A stretch of 64,000 nt of DNA from contig CANPJW010000002.1 in NCBI GenBank assembly GCA_947574505.1, forward strand, positions 1 through 64,000, given 5' to 3'. The notes beneath the pieces are model-generated. The model made no database searches. It saw nothing but the letters and a program-made list of their open reading frames with translations, and was not told the DNA's origin. The DNA is from an uncultured Bacteroides sp. Lineage in GTDB: Bacteria > Bacteroidota > Bacteroidia > Bacteroidales > Bacteroidaceae. Within the stretch, counting starts at the first letter, position 1. Every line of letters begins with the position of its first letter. A program made the translations under genes and the position numbers. Positions 55,723 to 64,000 of this stretch are shown here, one piece after another.

Positions 55723-55796
55723 GTTATTTTGATGTTACATAACATATTATTGAGTACTTTTTTACCGTTTTTGTAATAAAAAAGCCTTTTAGGAAC

Positions 55797-56255
55797 TCAT
55801 TTGGGATGCTTTTCAAGATATTCACACCAGATTCTTGCTGCTTCTTCCACCATTTTCGCGCAAGGGCGCTTGCTATAATATTGAGCAGTACGCTCTTCCG
55901 GCACGGTAGAAACCGGTTCTTTTTTCTTCAATCCCAACAATTCGCCGCAAATCAGCGAACCGTTGCGCTTCTTAAATTCAGCCGCCAGTTCTTGCACTAC
56001 CGCATAGTTGGCAGCTTTGCCTTCCCGGTCTGCCGCTTCCGTCGCCCCGGTTTCCAGGCCTGCCAGCAAGAACATGCCGCAGGCAGCTCCGCAAGTTTCA
56101 CGCATCCTGCCTATCCCCCCACCGAAGGAAGCGCTCATGCGCAAGGCCTGTTCTTGTGTAAATCCATACATATCTGCAAAGGCAGCCACAACAGACTGCG
56201 AACAGTTATATCCGCTCCTAAAAAGCTCCACCGCTTTCTGTATTCTATCTTCCAT
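55797..56255 (-). CDS. C_GCAxxG_C_C family protein (152 aa)
   Basis: Contains GYNCSQSVVAAFADMYG near residue 15, then SFGGGIGRMRETCGAACGMFLLAGL, whose GAACG and other cysteines give the family its name (C_GCAxxG_C_C), and a late ICGELLG and CAKMVEEAARI. These proteins are putative redox or metal-cluster-binding proteins of unknown function. A TATTTTTG -7 element lies 27 bp upstream; single-gene unit. Confidence 0.88.
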   Translation of the reverse strand: MEDRIQKAVELFRSGYNCSQSVVAAFADMYGFTQEQALRMSASFGGGIGRMRETCGAACGMFLLAGLETGATEAADREGKAANYAVVQELAAEFKKRNGSLICGELLGLKKKEPVSTVPEERTAQYYSKRPCAKMVEEAARIWCEYLEKHPK

Positions 56256-56281
56256 ACTATTTTCCGCTTTTTATTTTCATG

Positions 56282-56289
56282 CAAAAATA
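56282..56289 (-). promoter_or_regulatory. Candidate -7 element TATTTTTG
   Basis: Fits TAnnTTTG on the minus strand, 26 bp upstream of the C_GCAxxG_C_C gene. Confidence 0.45.
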
Positions 56290-56319
56290 CAAAAAAGTAT
56301 GTATTGATGCATGTTCATC

Positions 56320-57582
56320 TCAGGAAAACAACAGCATGATATTCAGCACCGATACGATAATCGCAATCGCATACAGTACAAACGTGCTCCAGCGGCTATT
56401 CACATAATCCCCCATCACCTTCCGGGAAGAGGTCAGCCCCACCTGCAAAAAGACCGTAAAGGGCAACTGGATACTAAGTATCATCTGTGAGATAATCAAT
56501 CCCTTAAAAGGATCCCCGATAAAGAAAATCAGCAGCAAGGCGATGCCCAAGGACAAAAGCACCCCCACCTGCGAGTGACTGTCTTTGATATGATAGGATT
56601 CGCCAAAGATACCCGCAAAGATAGAGCCTGCCGCCATCCCGCTCGTGATAGTCGACGAAATGCCCGCCATCAGCAGAGCCAACGCGAATACGATTGCAGC
56701 ATGACTTCCCAGCAACGGTTCGAGCAGCGATTTGGCTTGTTGCAATTCCTCCACCCGAATACCGCTTTTGAAAAAAGTAGCGGCAGCCAGCAGAATCATC
56801 GCACTGTTAATCGCCCAGCCGACAATCATCGAAAACAGCGTATCAAACAGTTCATACTTCAACACCTTCTTTATCGACGCGTCGTCTTTCTTATTATACT
56901 CGTGACTCTGTATCACTTCCGAATGGAGAAACAGGTTATGAGGCATCACCACCGCCCCCAGCACACTCATGATAATCAGCATACTGCCTTTCGGGAATGA
57001 CGGAGTCACCCACCCTGCCGTTGCAGCGGGCCAGTCTATTTCCACCAGAAACAGCTCATAAATAAAAGAAAGCCCGATAACGGAAACGAACGCAATGATA
57101 GCACGCTCTATCTTCTTATAAGAATTGGTGAAAAGCATGATAGATACAAAAAGCGTTGTCAATACAGCCCCCCATATGATAGGAATATCCAACAGCATTT
57201 CGAGCGCAATGGCACCACCCAGAATCTCCGCCAGCGAGGTAGAGATAGAAGCCAGCACCGCCGTGCCAAGTATGGGACGGGACACCCATTTGGGAGTATA
57301 TTTGGTGGCCGCTTCCGAAAGGCAAAGCCCGGTAACAATCCCCAAGTGGGCAACGTTGTGTTGAAGCACAATCAACATGACAGTGGACAGGGTGACTACC
57401 CAAAGCAGCGAATACCCGAACTCGGAACCGGCAGCGAAATTAGACGCCCAGTTTCCCGGGTCAATAAATCCTACCGTCACCAAAAGCCCCGGACCGATAT
57501 ATCTGAACACATCCAGCCCGCCCAAATAGCGTTTATGATCTTTGCGTTTTAAATCTTGAAAAACATTCTTCATCTCTTGCAT
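56320..57582 (-). CDS. mntH: Nramp-family divalent metal transporter
   Basis: A 420-aa inner-membrane protein with about 11 membrane segments that imports Mn2+ or Fe2+ with protons. The metal-binding motif DPGNWASNF lies in the first segment and MPHNLFLHSEV in the sixth, both of the Nramp type; a consensus transport motif region IAFVSVIGLSFIYELFLVEIDW follows. A TATATTTG -7 element lies 16 bp upstream. Whether manganese or iron is the main substrate cannot be told from sequence. Confidence 0.93.
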   Translation of the reverse strand: MQEMKNVFQDLKRKDHKRYLGGLDVFRYIGPGLLVTVGFIDPGNWASNFAAGSEFGYSLLWVVTLSTVMLIVLQHNVAHLGIVTGLCLSEAATKYTPKWVSRPILGTAVLASISTSLAEILGGAIALEMLLDIPIIWGAVLTTLFVSIMLFTNSYKKIERAIIAFVSVIGLSFIYELFLVEIDWPAATAGWVTPSFPKGSMLIIMSVLGAVVMPHNLFLHSEVIQSHEYNKKDDASIKKVLKYELFDTLFSMIVGWAINSAMILLAAATFFKSGIRVEELQQAKSLLEPLLGSHAAIVFALALLMAGISSTITSGMAAGSIFAGIFGESYHIKDSHSQVGVLLSLGIALLLIFFIGDPFKGLIISQMILSIQLPFTVFLQVGLTSSRKVMGDYVNSRWSTFVLYAIAIIVSVLNIMLLFS

Positions 57583-57598
57583 AATAGTTTATCCAATA

Positions 57599-57606
57599 CA
57601 AATATA
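57599..57606 (-). promoter_or_regulatory. Candidate mntH -7 element TATATTTG
   Basis: Fits TAnnTTTG on the minus strand, 16 bp upstream of the start codon, so the leader would be very short. Confidence 0.4.
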
Positions 57607-57688
57607 CTTATTAATAACGACTGGAGTCCGATTTTGGTTCAAAATCAATAAAACCGTGCTATCCGTGTAATCCGCGCCTGAACAAAAA

Positions 57689-57717
57689 AAGGGGGGGAGC
57701 TCTTTGCTCCCCCCCTT
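57689..57717 (-). terminator. Strong terminator of the pheT-yebC-TSCPD operon
   Basis: AAGGGGGGGAGC (57689-57700) pairs perfectly with GCTCCCCCCCTT (57706-57717) around a 5-nt loop; on the minus strand it is followed by seven T residues. Confidence 0.85.
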
Positions 57718-57749
57718 CTGAGATTAACTATAAAAAAAAACGTTGTCCG

Positions 57750-57995
57750 TTAATATCCCATCTCATGCAATGCACGACATAACTGGTCGGGACAAGACGT
57801 CGGTCTGCCACCGCAACGTACACCCTCAAGCTTGGCAATCACCTCTTCCACTTTCATGCCTTTCACCAAGCGCGAAATACCTTGCAGGTTGCCGTTGCAT
57901 CCACCCCAAAAAGCAACTTCCTTCACAACTCCATCTTCCACATTCAGTTCGATGTTCGTGCTGCAAGTGCCTTTGGTTTTATAAACATACTCCAT
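57750..57995 (-). CDS. TSCPD-domain protein (81 aa)
   Basis: A small cytoplasmic protein ending in the motif GRPTSCPDQLCRALHEMGY with the TSCPD signature, and containing GTCSTNIELN and WGGCNGNLQGI. The domain is found as a C-terminal part of some ribonucleotide reductases and as free proteins; the free form's function is unknown. It is the last gene of the pheT-yebC operon, 6 bp after yebC. Confidence 0.88.
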   Translation of the reverse strand: MEYVYKTKGTCSTNIELNVEDGVVKEVAFWGGCNGNLQGISRLVKGMKVEEVIAKLEGVRCGGRPTSCPDQLCRALHEMGY

Positions 57996-58001
57996 ACCGG
58001 C

Positions 58002-58739
58002 TTATTCTTCGCTTTCTTCAGGCTTCATGTTCGTATAAACAGTCTGCACGTCGTCAAACTCCTCCAGACGTTCAATCATCTTGTCCAGTGTCTCGCGTTG
58101 TTCGGGAGTCACATCCTTCATATCGTTGGGGATATAAGTAAAGTCTCCGCCGACATCCTCAAAGCCACACTCTTCCAGGTGCTTCTGAATAGCCGCATAA
58201 CTCTTCGGGTCACCGTAGATAGTGATTGTCCCTTCCTCTTCATCGGCATCATATTCATCTTCCACATCATAGTCGATCAGGTCAAGAATCAGCTCTTCCA
58301 TATCCAGTCCGTCTTTCTTCTTGAAAGTAAACATACATTTGTGGTCGAAAAGGAAAGCCAGCGACCCCATTGTACCCAGGTTTCCGCCGAACTTGTTAAA
58401 TACCGAACGGACGTCAGCCACCGTACGAGTCGTGTTGTCTGTCAACGTATCCACAAAAACAGCAATTCCGTGAGGGCCGTATCCTTCGTAAGTCATGCTC
58501 TTGTAGTCGCTTTGGTCTTTACCCATAGCGTTCTTGATGGCACGTTCGATATTGTCCTTCGGCATATTCTCACGCTTACACGTAGCGATAACCGAACGCA
58601 GGGTCGGGTTATTCTCCGGTTCCGGTCCGCCCGCCTTTACAGCGATAGCGATCTGCTTGCCCAGTCTTGTAAAAGTTTTAGCCATGTGGCCCCATCTTTT
58701 CAGTTTAGCGGCCTTTCTATATTCAAATGCTCTTCCCAT
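58002..58739 (-). CDS. yebC: YebC/PmpR-family regulator
   Basis: A 245-aa protein of the YebC/PmpR family with the typical start MGRAFEYRKAAKLKRWGHMAKTFTRLGKQIAIAVKAGG and the downstream NMPKDNIERAIKNAMG, YEGYGPHGIAVFVDTLTDNTTRTVADVRSVFNKFGGNLG and acidic end. Members were described as DNA-binding regulators and more recently as translation factors relieving ribosome stalling at proline stretches. Located between pheT (40 bp) and the TSCPD gene (6 bp) in one transcript. Confidence 0.93.
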   Translation of the reverse strand: MGRAFEYRKAAKLKRWGHMAKTFTRLGKQIAIAVKAGGPEPENNPTLRSVIATCKRENMPKDNIERAIKNAMGKDQSDYKSMTYEGYGPHGIAVFVDTLTDNTTRTVADVRSVFNKFGGNLGTMGSLAFLFDHKCMFTFKKKDGLDMEELILDLIDYDVEDEYDADEEEGTITIYGDPKSYAAIQKHLEECGFEDVGGDFTYIPNDMKDVTPEQRETLDKMIERLEEFDDVQTVYTNMKPEESEE

Positions 58740-58779
58740 TGGTTTATATTTTTATAATAACAATTTTAAGTTTATCTGA

Positions 58780-61242
58780 TTATCTTAGTTTGGCGCCCAG
58801 TTTATCTTCCAGGTTCTTCACCAATTTCGACATGATTTTGTCAATCATCTTGTCGTTCAAAGTCTGGTTCTCATCCTGAAGCAAGAAGCTCACTGCATAA
58901 GATTTCTTGCCTGCTTCCAGGTTCTTGCCTTCGTACACGTCAAAAAGTTCCACTTCTTTCAGCAACTTCTTCTCCGTATCGTAAGCAATCTTCTCGATTT
59001 CGGCAAACTGCACATTCTTGTCAAGCAGCAAGGCAAGGTCACGTTTCACAGCCGGGAACTTGGATATTTCCCTGTAGCTGATCTTCACCGAACGGATAGC
59101 CTTCATAAGCTCCTTCCAGTTCAAGTCGGCAAAATAAACTTCATTATCGATATCGAACGCCTTCAGCAATTTCTTAGTCACCACACCGAAAGATGCCAGT
59201 CGTTTACCGCCCTTGGTATTTACGGAAAGTGCGGCAGCAAAGACATCATCGGTCAAGTTGCCTACAACCAGATTATGCAAATCCAGTCCCAAACGTTTCA
59301 AAATATTCTCGACATAAGCCTTCAATTCATAAACAGAGCTGTTTTCGTCTGCATGCGCCCACGAGTTGGAAACCTTCTTGCCGGTTACCCACAATCCCAG
59401 GTGATAATCTTCCGAATAAGGAGCCAATACCTTTTCCTCATTCCTCTTGTCTCCGTCGAAATAATAACAGTTACCGAATTCAAAGAATTTCAGGTCGGCA
59501 TTCTTACGGTTCGTGTTGTAAGCGATGCTTTCCAGTCCACCGAACAACAAAGTCTGACGCATAGCGTTCAAATCCGCGCTCAGGGGGTTCAGCAACATCA
59601 CCAGTCGGTTTGACGGATAAGTTTCCAGACCGTCATAGTATGCGGCACGAGTCAATGAGTTATTCAGTATTTCATTGAATCCGCAGCCCACCAACTGTTC
59701 TGCCACCAGATTCTGTAATTTATTGGATTTATCATGTTCCCCCTTTGTTGTCAGACTAGACTTCAGAGTAGACGGGATTTCCACATTATTATATCCGTAG
59801 ATGCGGAGAATATCCTCAATCACGTCACAATCACGCTGCACATCCACCCGATAAGGCGGCACAGCCAAGGTCAGCCCTTCTGCCGTCTCATTCGTAATCT
59901 TCATCTCCAGGCTGGTCACAATGCTCTTGATTGTCTCTACCGGAATCACTTTGCCTACCAGTGAATTTACTTTAGCATAAGCCAAATCTACGATGAAATC
60001 CTGCGCAGGAGTAGTATATACATCTTTAATATCAGAAGAAATCGTACCGCCGGCCAGTTCCTTCACCATCATGGCAGCCAGTTTCAAGCAATAAATCACG
60101 CCATTCGGGTCGATGCCACGCTCGAAACGGAAAGAAGCATCCGTATTCAGTCCATGGCGGCGTGCAGTCTTGCGCACCCATGTGGGATGGAAGTAAGCAC
60201 TTTCAATGAAAACATCCGTCGTAGCTTCGGTAGAGCCGGAATCCAGTCCGCCGAATACACCGGCAATACACATCGCCTCTTCCTTATTGCAAATCATCAG
60301 GTCGCGGTCGCTCAGCTTGCGTTCCACTTCATCCAGCGTAACGAACGGAGTCCCTTCGGGCATGGTCTTCACAATCACCTCATTGCCTTTAATCTTGGCA
60401 GCATCGAAACAGTGCAAAGGCTGTCCGAAAGCATGAACGATGTAATTGGTAATATCCACTACATTATTAATAGGACGCACACCGATCAGGCGCAATTTGT
60501 TCTGCAACCATTCCGGGCTTTCCTTCACGGTCACCCCTTTCACGGTCACACCGGCATAATGCGGGCAAGCCTCCGTGTTTTCCACCTTCACCTCAATATT
60601 CAAGTCCCGGTTTTCAACCGTGAAGTCATCTACCGATGGACGTTGCAGAGTTGCCTGTCTGCCGTTCTGAATCAGATAAGCGTACAGGTCGCGGGCCACG
60701 CCGTAATGAGAGCAGGCATCCGCACGGTTGGGCGTGATGTCCACTTCAAGCACATAGTCGCTCTTGATATTATAATAATCCTTGGCAAGCGTACCCGGAA
60801 CAACATCTTCCGGCAATACAATGATGCCTGCATGATCCGTACCGATACCGATTTCATCTTCGGCACAAATCATGCCGGTAGATTCCACGCCGCGGATTTT
60901 TGATTTCTTGATGGTAAAACATTCGTCACCGTCATAGAGTTTCGTACCCAAGGTAGCTACCACCACTTTCTGTCCAGCAGCCACGTTCGGAGCGCCGCAA
61001 ACGATCTGTACCGGTTCGCCTTCTCCCAGATTGACAGTAGTAATGTGCAAATGGTCGGAATTCGGGTGTTCCACGCAAGTCAGCACTTCGCCGATCACAA
61101 GACCTTCCAAACCACCTTTGACGGTTTGCACTTCTTCCACGCCGCCTGTTTCCAAGCCGATAGAAGTCAACGCGGCAGCCGTTTCATCAGGCGTCAAATC
61201 GAAGTTGACATACTCTTTCAGCCAGTTATAAGAGATATTCAT
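58780..61242 (-). CDS. pheT: Phenylalanine-tRNA ligase beta subunit
   Basis: The 820-aa beta chain of the alpha2-beta2 enzyme that charges tRNA-Phe. Domains in order: EMAP-like tRNA-binding OB fold (about 40-150, IGEVLTCVEHPNSDHLHITTVN), B3/B4 editing domain (about 210-390), B5 domain (about 410-480), catalytic-like core, and the C-terminal ferredoxin-fold anticodon-binding domain (about 725-820, FPAVKRDLALLLDKNVQF). Full length. It opens the pheT-yebC-TSCPD operon from a TAACTTTG promoter. Confidence 0.97.
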   Translation of the reverse strand: MNISYNWLKEYVNFDLTPDETAAALTSIGLETGGVEEVQTVKGGLEGLVIGEVLTCVEHPNSDHLHITTVNLGEGEPVQIVCGAPNVAAGQKVVVATLGTKLYDGDECFTIKKSKIRGVESTGMICAEDEIGIGTDHAGIIVLPEDVVPGTLAKDYYNIKSDYVLEVDITPNRADACSHYGVARDLYAYLIQNGRQATLQRPSVDDFTVENRDLNIEVKVENTEACPHYAGVTVKGVTVKESPEWLQNKLRLIGVRPINNVVDITNYIVHAFGQPLHCFDAAKIKGNEVIVKTMPEGTPFVTLDEVERKLSDRDLMICNKEEAMCIAGVFGGLDSGSTEATTDVFIESAYFHPTWVRKTARRHGLNTDASFRFERGIDPNGVIYCLKLAAMMVKELAGGTISSDIKDVYTTPAQDFIVDLAYAKVNSLVGKVIPVETIKSIVTSLEMKITNETAEGLTLAVPPYRVDVQRDCDVIEDILRIYGYNNVEIPSTLKSSLTTKGEHDKSNKLQNLVAEQLVGCGFNEILNNSLTRAAYYDGLETYPSNRLVMLLNPLSADLNAMRQTLLFGGLESIAYNTNRKNADLKFFEFGNCYYFDGDKRNEEKVLAPYSEDYHLGLWVTGKKVSNSWAHADENSSVYELKAYVENILKRLGLDLHNLVVGNLTDDVFAAALSVNTKGGKRLASFGVVTKKLLKAFDIDNEVYFADLNWKELMKAIRSVKISYREISKFPAVKRDLALLLDKNVQFAEIEKIAYDTEKKLLKEVELFDVYEGKNLEAGKKSYAVSFLLQDENQTLNDKMIDKIMSKLVKNLEDKLGAKLR

Positions 61243-61276
61243 ATGATTAATTTTTTATTGTTTCTCAAAAGATTCG

Positions 61277-61284
61277 CAAAGTTA
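61277..61284 (-). promoter_or_regulatory. Candidate pheT -7 element TAACTTTG
   Basis: Fits TAnnTTTG on the minus strand, 34 bp upstream of the pheT start codon. Confidence 0.55.
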
Positions 61285-61324
61285 ATAAGTTTTTTCGGTT
61301 GACCGAAAAGGTTTGATAAAAAAT

Positions 61325-61505
61325 TGCACGTTATTTCACCACAGAGGACACAGAGGACACAGAGGATATCGGAAAGATGAAAAATAAGTGCAAATCCTTA
61401 ATAAGCAAATGCGTATAATTAATTTACAAACCAATTCAACATGAGTACTTAGTAAAAAGAAAGAGCTCTGTGTCCACTGCGTCCTCTGTGGTAAAATAAT
61501 GCGCA
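61325..61505. repeat. Long imperfect inverted repeat with CACAGAGGA tandem units
   Basis: The left arm (61325-61365) and right arm (61465-61505) match over 41 bp with about 6-8 differences. The left arm contains three direct copies of CACAGAGGA. Between the arms are about 100 bp of unrelated AT-rich DNA. It fills most of the gap between pheT and dnaB and looks like a small non-coding mobile or palindromic element. Confidence 0.7.
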
Positions 61506-61506
61506 A

Positions 61507-63075
61507 CTAAAACGGCAACGGCCCATCCCCACCTATCGGCGCGGCAAACGGATTGTTTGTCTGCGGAGCAAAATCAGGTGCCGGTGGCGGCGGTACGGAA
61601 GCAGGGCTTCCCGCATTCATTTTAGAAACCAGCATCGTTCCGGCAGGCTCACCCGGCATCGGGATAACCATATCATCCTCGGGATTCGAGAATCGTGTAA
61701 ACTCACCCTTAAACCGGAGCAGCACCTCACCTACCGCACCATTACGGTGCTTGGCTATCACAATCTCCGCCATACCGCGCAAGTCATTCCCGCGGTCGTC
61801 CTGATAAATTTTGTAATACTCCGGACGGTGGATAAAGCACACCATATCAGCGTCCTGCTCGATGGCTCCCGATTCACGAAGGTCGCTCAACTGCGGACGC
61901 TTGCCGTCGATACCTTCACGGCTTTCCACACCACGGTTCAACTGTGACAGCGCGATAATCGGAATATTCAACTCCTTCGCCAATCCCTTCAACGAACGTG
62001 AAATGGTACTCACCTCTTCCTGACGGCTTCCGAACGCCATACCGCTCGCATTCATCAACTGAAGGTAGTCGATAATAATGACTTTCACCCCATGCTCACG
62101 CACCAGACGGCGCGCTTTTGTACGAAGTTCGAAAACTGACAAAGAAGGGGTATCATCCACATAAAGCGGTGCATCAATCAGATCCTTCAACTTATAGTCC
62201 AACTGCTGCCATTCGTAATTGGCCAACTGCCCGCTCTTGATTTTCTCACTCGGAATCTCGCAGACATTCGTAATCAGACGGTTCACCAACTGGACGTTAC
62301 TCATTTCAAGCGAGAACAACGCCACCGGATTCCGAAAATCAACGGCAATATTCTTTGCCATAGAAAGCACGAAAGCTGTCTTACCCATGGCAGGACGGGC
62401 GGCAATAATAATAAGGTCGGAATTCTGCCAGCCGGAAGTCATCTTGTCCAATTTGGTAAAACCGCTTTCAAGACCGCTCAAACCGTCGGTCCGTGCCGCA
62501 GCTTTCTGAATCAGCTTATAGGCTTCGTCAATCACCGGATTAATCTGCGTATAATCTTTCTTCATGTTCTGCTGCGAAATCTCGAAAAGCTTACCTTCCG
62601 CTTCCTGCATCAGGTCGTCCACATCCAGCGTCTCATCAAAAGCCTTGCTCTGGATATTGCTCGTAAACGTAATCAACTCACGTGCCAGCGACTTCTGCGC
62701 AATGATACGTGCATGATACTCAATATGCGCCGAAGAGGCGACCTTGCTACTCAACTGAGTAATATAGAACGGCCCCCCGACCTCTTCCAAATCTCCCCGC
62801 TTGCTAAGCTGTTCCTTTACCGTCAGAATATCCACCGGTTTCTGGTTGATGGCAAGGTCGGTAATAGCTGCGTAAATCAACTGGTGACGGTGCTCATAAA
62901 AAGATTCGGGACGAAGAATCTCGCTCACTTGCGAGTAGGCATCCTTCTCAATCATCAAAGCTCCCAACACAGCTTCTTCCAACTCAGGCGCCTGAGGCTG
63001 GATACGACCATAATCATTTACCGGTTGTACTTTGGCAGATTTTGTATTGCGGGTATTTTTTCTCTGTTCAGCCAT
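61507..63075 (-). CDS. dnaB: Replicative DNA helicase
   Basis: A 522-aa hexameric 5'-3' helicase that unwinds DNA at the replication fork. The N-terminal domain (about 25-130) is of DnaB type (PQAPELEEAVLGALMIEKDAY). The RecA core has Walker A in IIAARPAMGKTAFVLSMA, Walker B in VIIIDYLQLM and the conserved SQLNRGVESR. The Pro/Ala/Gly-rich C-terminal tail is common in Bacteroidetes. There is no intein. A TATCTTTG promoter element lies upstream. Confidence 0.97.
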   Translation of the reverse strand: MAEQRKNTRNTKSAKVQPVNDYGRIQPQAPELEEAVLGALMIEKDAYSQVSEILRPESFYEHRHQLIYAAITDLAINQKPVDILTVKEQLSKRGDLEEVGGPFYITQLSSKVASSAHIEYHARIIAQKSLARELITFTSNIQSKAFDETLDVDDLMQEAEGKLFEISQQNMKKDYTQINPVIDEAYKLIQKAAARTDGLSGLESGFTKLDKMTSGWQNSDLIIIAARPAMGKTAFVLSMAKNIAVDFRNPVALFSLEMSNVQLVNRLITNVCEIPSEKIKSGQLANYEWQQLDYKLKDLIDAPLYVDDTPSLSVFELRTKARRLVREHGVKVIIIDYLQLMNASGMAFGSRQEEVSTISRSLKGLAKELNIPIIALSQLNRGVESREGIDGKRPQLSDLRESGAIEQDADMVCFIHRPEYYKIYQDDRGNDLRGMAEIVIAKHRNGAVGEVLLRFKGEFTRFSNPEDDMVIPMPGEPAGTMLVSKMNAGSPASVPPPPAPDFAPQTNNPFAAPIGGDGPLPF

Positions 63076-63158
63076 GGAGATATTTACTATTTTGTAATTT
63101 ACTATTTTTTTGCGACCGGACAGGTTCCTTTATAACAGAGCTTCTCCGGTCGGGACGA

Positions 63159-63166
63159 CAAAGATA
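63159..63166 (-). promoter_or_regulatory. Candidate dnaB -7 element TATCTTTG
   Basis: Fits TAnnTTTG on the minus strand, 83 bp upstream of the dnaB start. Confidence 0.45.
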
Positions 63167-63210
63167 GAATATAATCACGAAGAATGAATAAGGAAAAATG
63201 AAGATTTTAC

Positions 63211-63218
63211 TAACTTTG
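63211..63218 (+). promoter_or_regulatory. Candidate ispE -7 element TAACTTTG
   Basis: Fits TAnnTTTG, 87 bp upstream of the ispE start codon and back to back with the dnaB promoter; a tandem GTAAATC repeat lies in the leader at about 63274-63295. Confidence 0.45.
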
Positions 63219-63305
63219 CCCCCGAATCACATTAAGCCACGATTAATTGTGGTGTGCACCACTACAAATAGTAAATTGTAAATCGTAAATCGTAACATAG
63301 TACAT

Positions 63306-64000
63306 ATGATCGTTTTTCCGAATATCAAAATAAACCTGGGACTCTCCATCACAGAGAAACGCCCGGACGGTTATCATAACCTGGAAACAGTTTTCTATCC
63401 AGTAGCCCTCGAGGATGCTCTCGAAATCCGCGCTCTCCCCGAAGCAGATAAGAAAATCACTCTCCACCAATATGGAATGGAGATAACCGGCAATCCGGAA
63501 GACAATCTGGTGGCAAAAGCTTATTCACTTCTGGACAAGGAGTTCCACCTTCCCCCTGTCGAGATTCATCTATATAAGCATATCCCTTCGGGAGCCGGTC
63601 TTGGCGGCGGTTCGTCAGATGCCGCCTTTATGCTGAAACTGCTCAACGGGCATTTCCACCTGAACTTATCCGAAGAGCAACTCGAAATATACGCCGCTAC
63701 TTTGGGGGCAGACTGTGCTTTCTTTATCAAGAACAAGCCTGTCTACGCCGAAGGCATCGGCAACATCTTCTCGCCAATCGAACTTTCATTAAAAGGTTAT
63801 CAGATTATGATTGTGAAGCCGGACGTCTTTGTTTCCACCCGCGAAGCCTTCGCGAACATTCATCCCCATCATCCCGAATATCCGGTCAAAGAGGTAATCC
63901 GTCGTCCGGTGGCAGAATGGAAGGATACATTAATCAACGATTTCGAGGCAAGCGTCTTCCCGCAACACCCCGTCATCGGAGAAATCAAACAAGAACTCTA
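63306..64000 (+). CDS. ispE: 4-(cytidine 5'-diphospho)-2-C-methyl-D-erythritol kinase, partial at the window edge
   Basis: The reading frame starts at the ATG at 63306 and is still open at the end of the window (about 231 codons seen; the family is about 270-300 aa). It phosphorylates CDP-methylerythritol in the non-mevalonate isoprenoid pathway. The start [32 protein letters not shown] is typical, and the GHMP-kinase ATP-binding loop [14 protein letters not shown] is present, followed by LGADCAFFI. The end of the gene is outside the window. Confidence 0.93.
   Translation, partial: MIVFPNIKINLGLSITEKRPDGYHNLETVFYPVALEDALEIRALPEADKKITLHQYGMEITGNPEDNLVAKAYSLLDKEFHLPPVEIHLYKHIPSGAGLGGGSSDAAFMLKLLNGHFHLNLSEEQLEIYAATLGADCAFFIKNKPVYAEGIGNIFSPIELSLKGYQIMIVKPDVFVSTREAFANIHPHHPEYPVKEVIRRPVAEWKDTLINDFEASVFPQHPVIGEIKQEL

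Overview
The window looks like a Bacteroides chromosome. Many genes are preceded by the Bacteroides sigma factor -7 element TAnnTTTG (for example at 29633, 48064, 49966, 63211). The conserved genes (ppdK, a DUF4080 radical SAM protein, map-rmuC, lepA, pheT-yebC-TSCPD, dnaB, ispE) and the lipoprotein with an acidic stretch after its lipid cysteine also fit that genus. No rRNA, tRNA or CRISPR array was found.

Region 1 (1 to about 23.6 kb) is the end of an integrated podovirus-like prophage. Most of it is read leftward: a glycine/alanine-rich virion protein (159 aa), a Q/K-rich virion protein (381 aa), one giant 5756-residue polyvalent protein and a portal-like protein. To the right lie two short rightward genes, a 730-bp non-coding stretch packed with TTATTCnnGAATAA-type repeats, a small hypothetical gene and a tyrosine integrase. 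The giant protein carries ParB-like, nuclease-like, pyrophosphatase-like, N6-adenine methylase, SNF2-type helicase, zincin-like and other polyvalent-protein domains in one chain, and sits among virion genes. By analogy with phage P1 DarB it is probably packaged and injected to protect the incoming genome.

Region 2 (23.8 to 31.3 kb) is ordinary chromosome: ppdK (leftward), an RlmD-type 23S rRNA methyltransferase, an RluA-type pseudouridine synthase, a small lipoprotein, a radical SAM protein and a hypothetical gene.

Region 3 (32.0 to 49.6 kb) is an accessory island. A run of leftward genes, mostly with gaps below 40 bp or overlaps, covers 47645 to 32063: a PLD-type nuclease, two small membrane proteins, a membrane-anchored Hsp70-like ATPase, a HerA/VirB4-like ATPase, a protein with both an HNH-like and a zincin motif, small hypothetical and zinc-ribbon proteins, a DUF1232 membrane protein, a ZapA-like/helix-turn-helix fusion, Sel1-repeat proteins and a MoxR ATPase with a VWA protein (RavA/ViaA-like). 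It contains decayed modules (an IS66 transposase fragment, Sel1 tails, a second ZapA-like fragment). It reads as a candidate multi-component stress or conflict system that I cannot match to a named one. A divergent 489-aa gene and a nested inverted-repeat structure (47788-47890) lie at its upstream end.

Region 4 (50.0 to 64.0 kb) is housekeeping: map-rmuC, nhaA, lepA, a winged-helix protein, a C_GCAxxG_C_C protein, mntH, the pheT-yebC-TSCPD operon, dnaB, and the start of ispE, which runs off the right edge.
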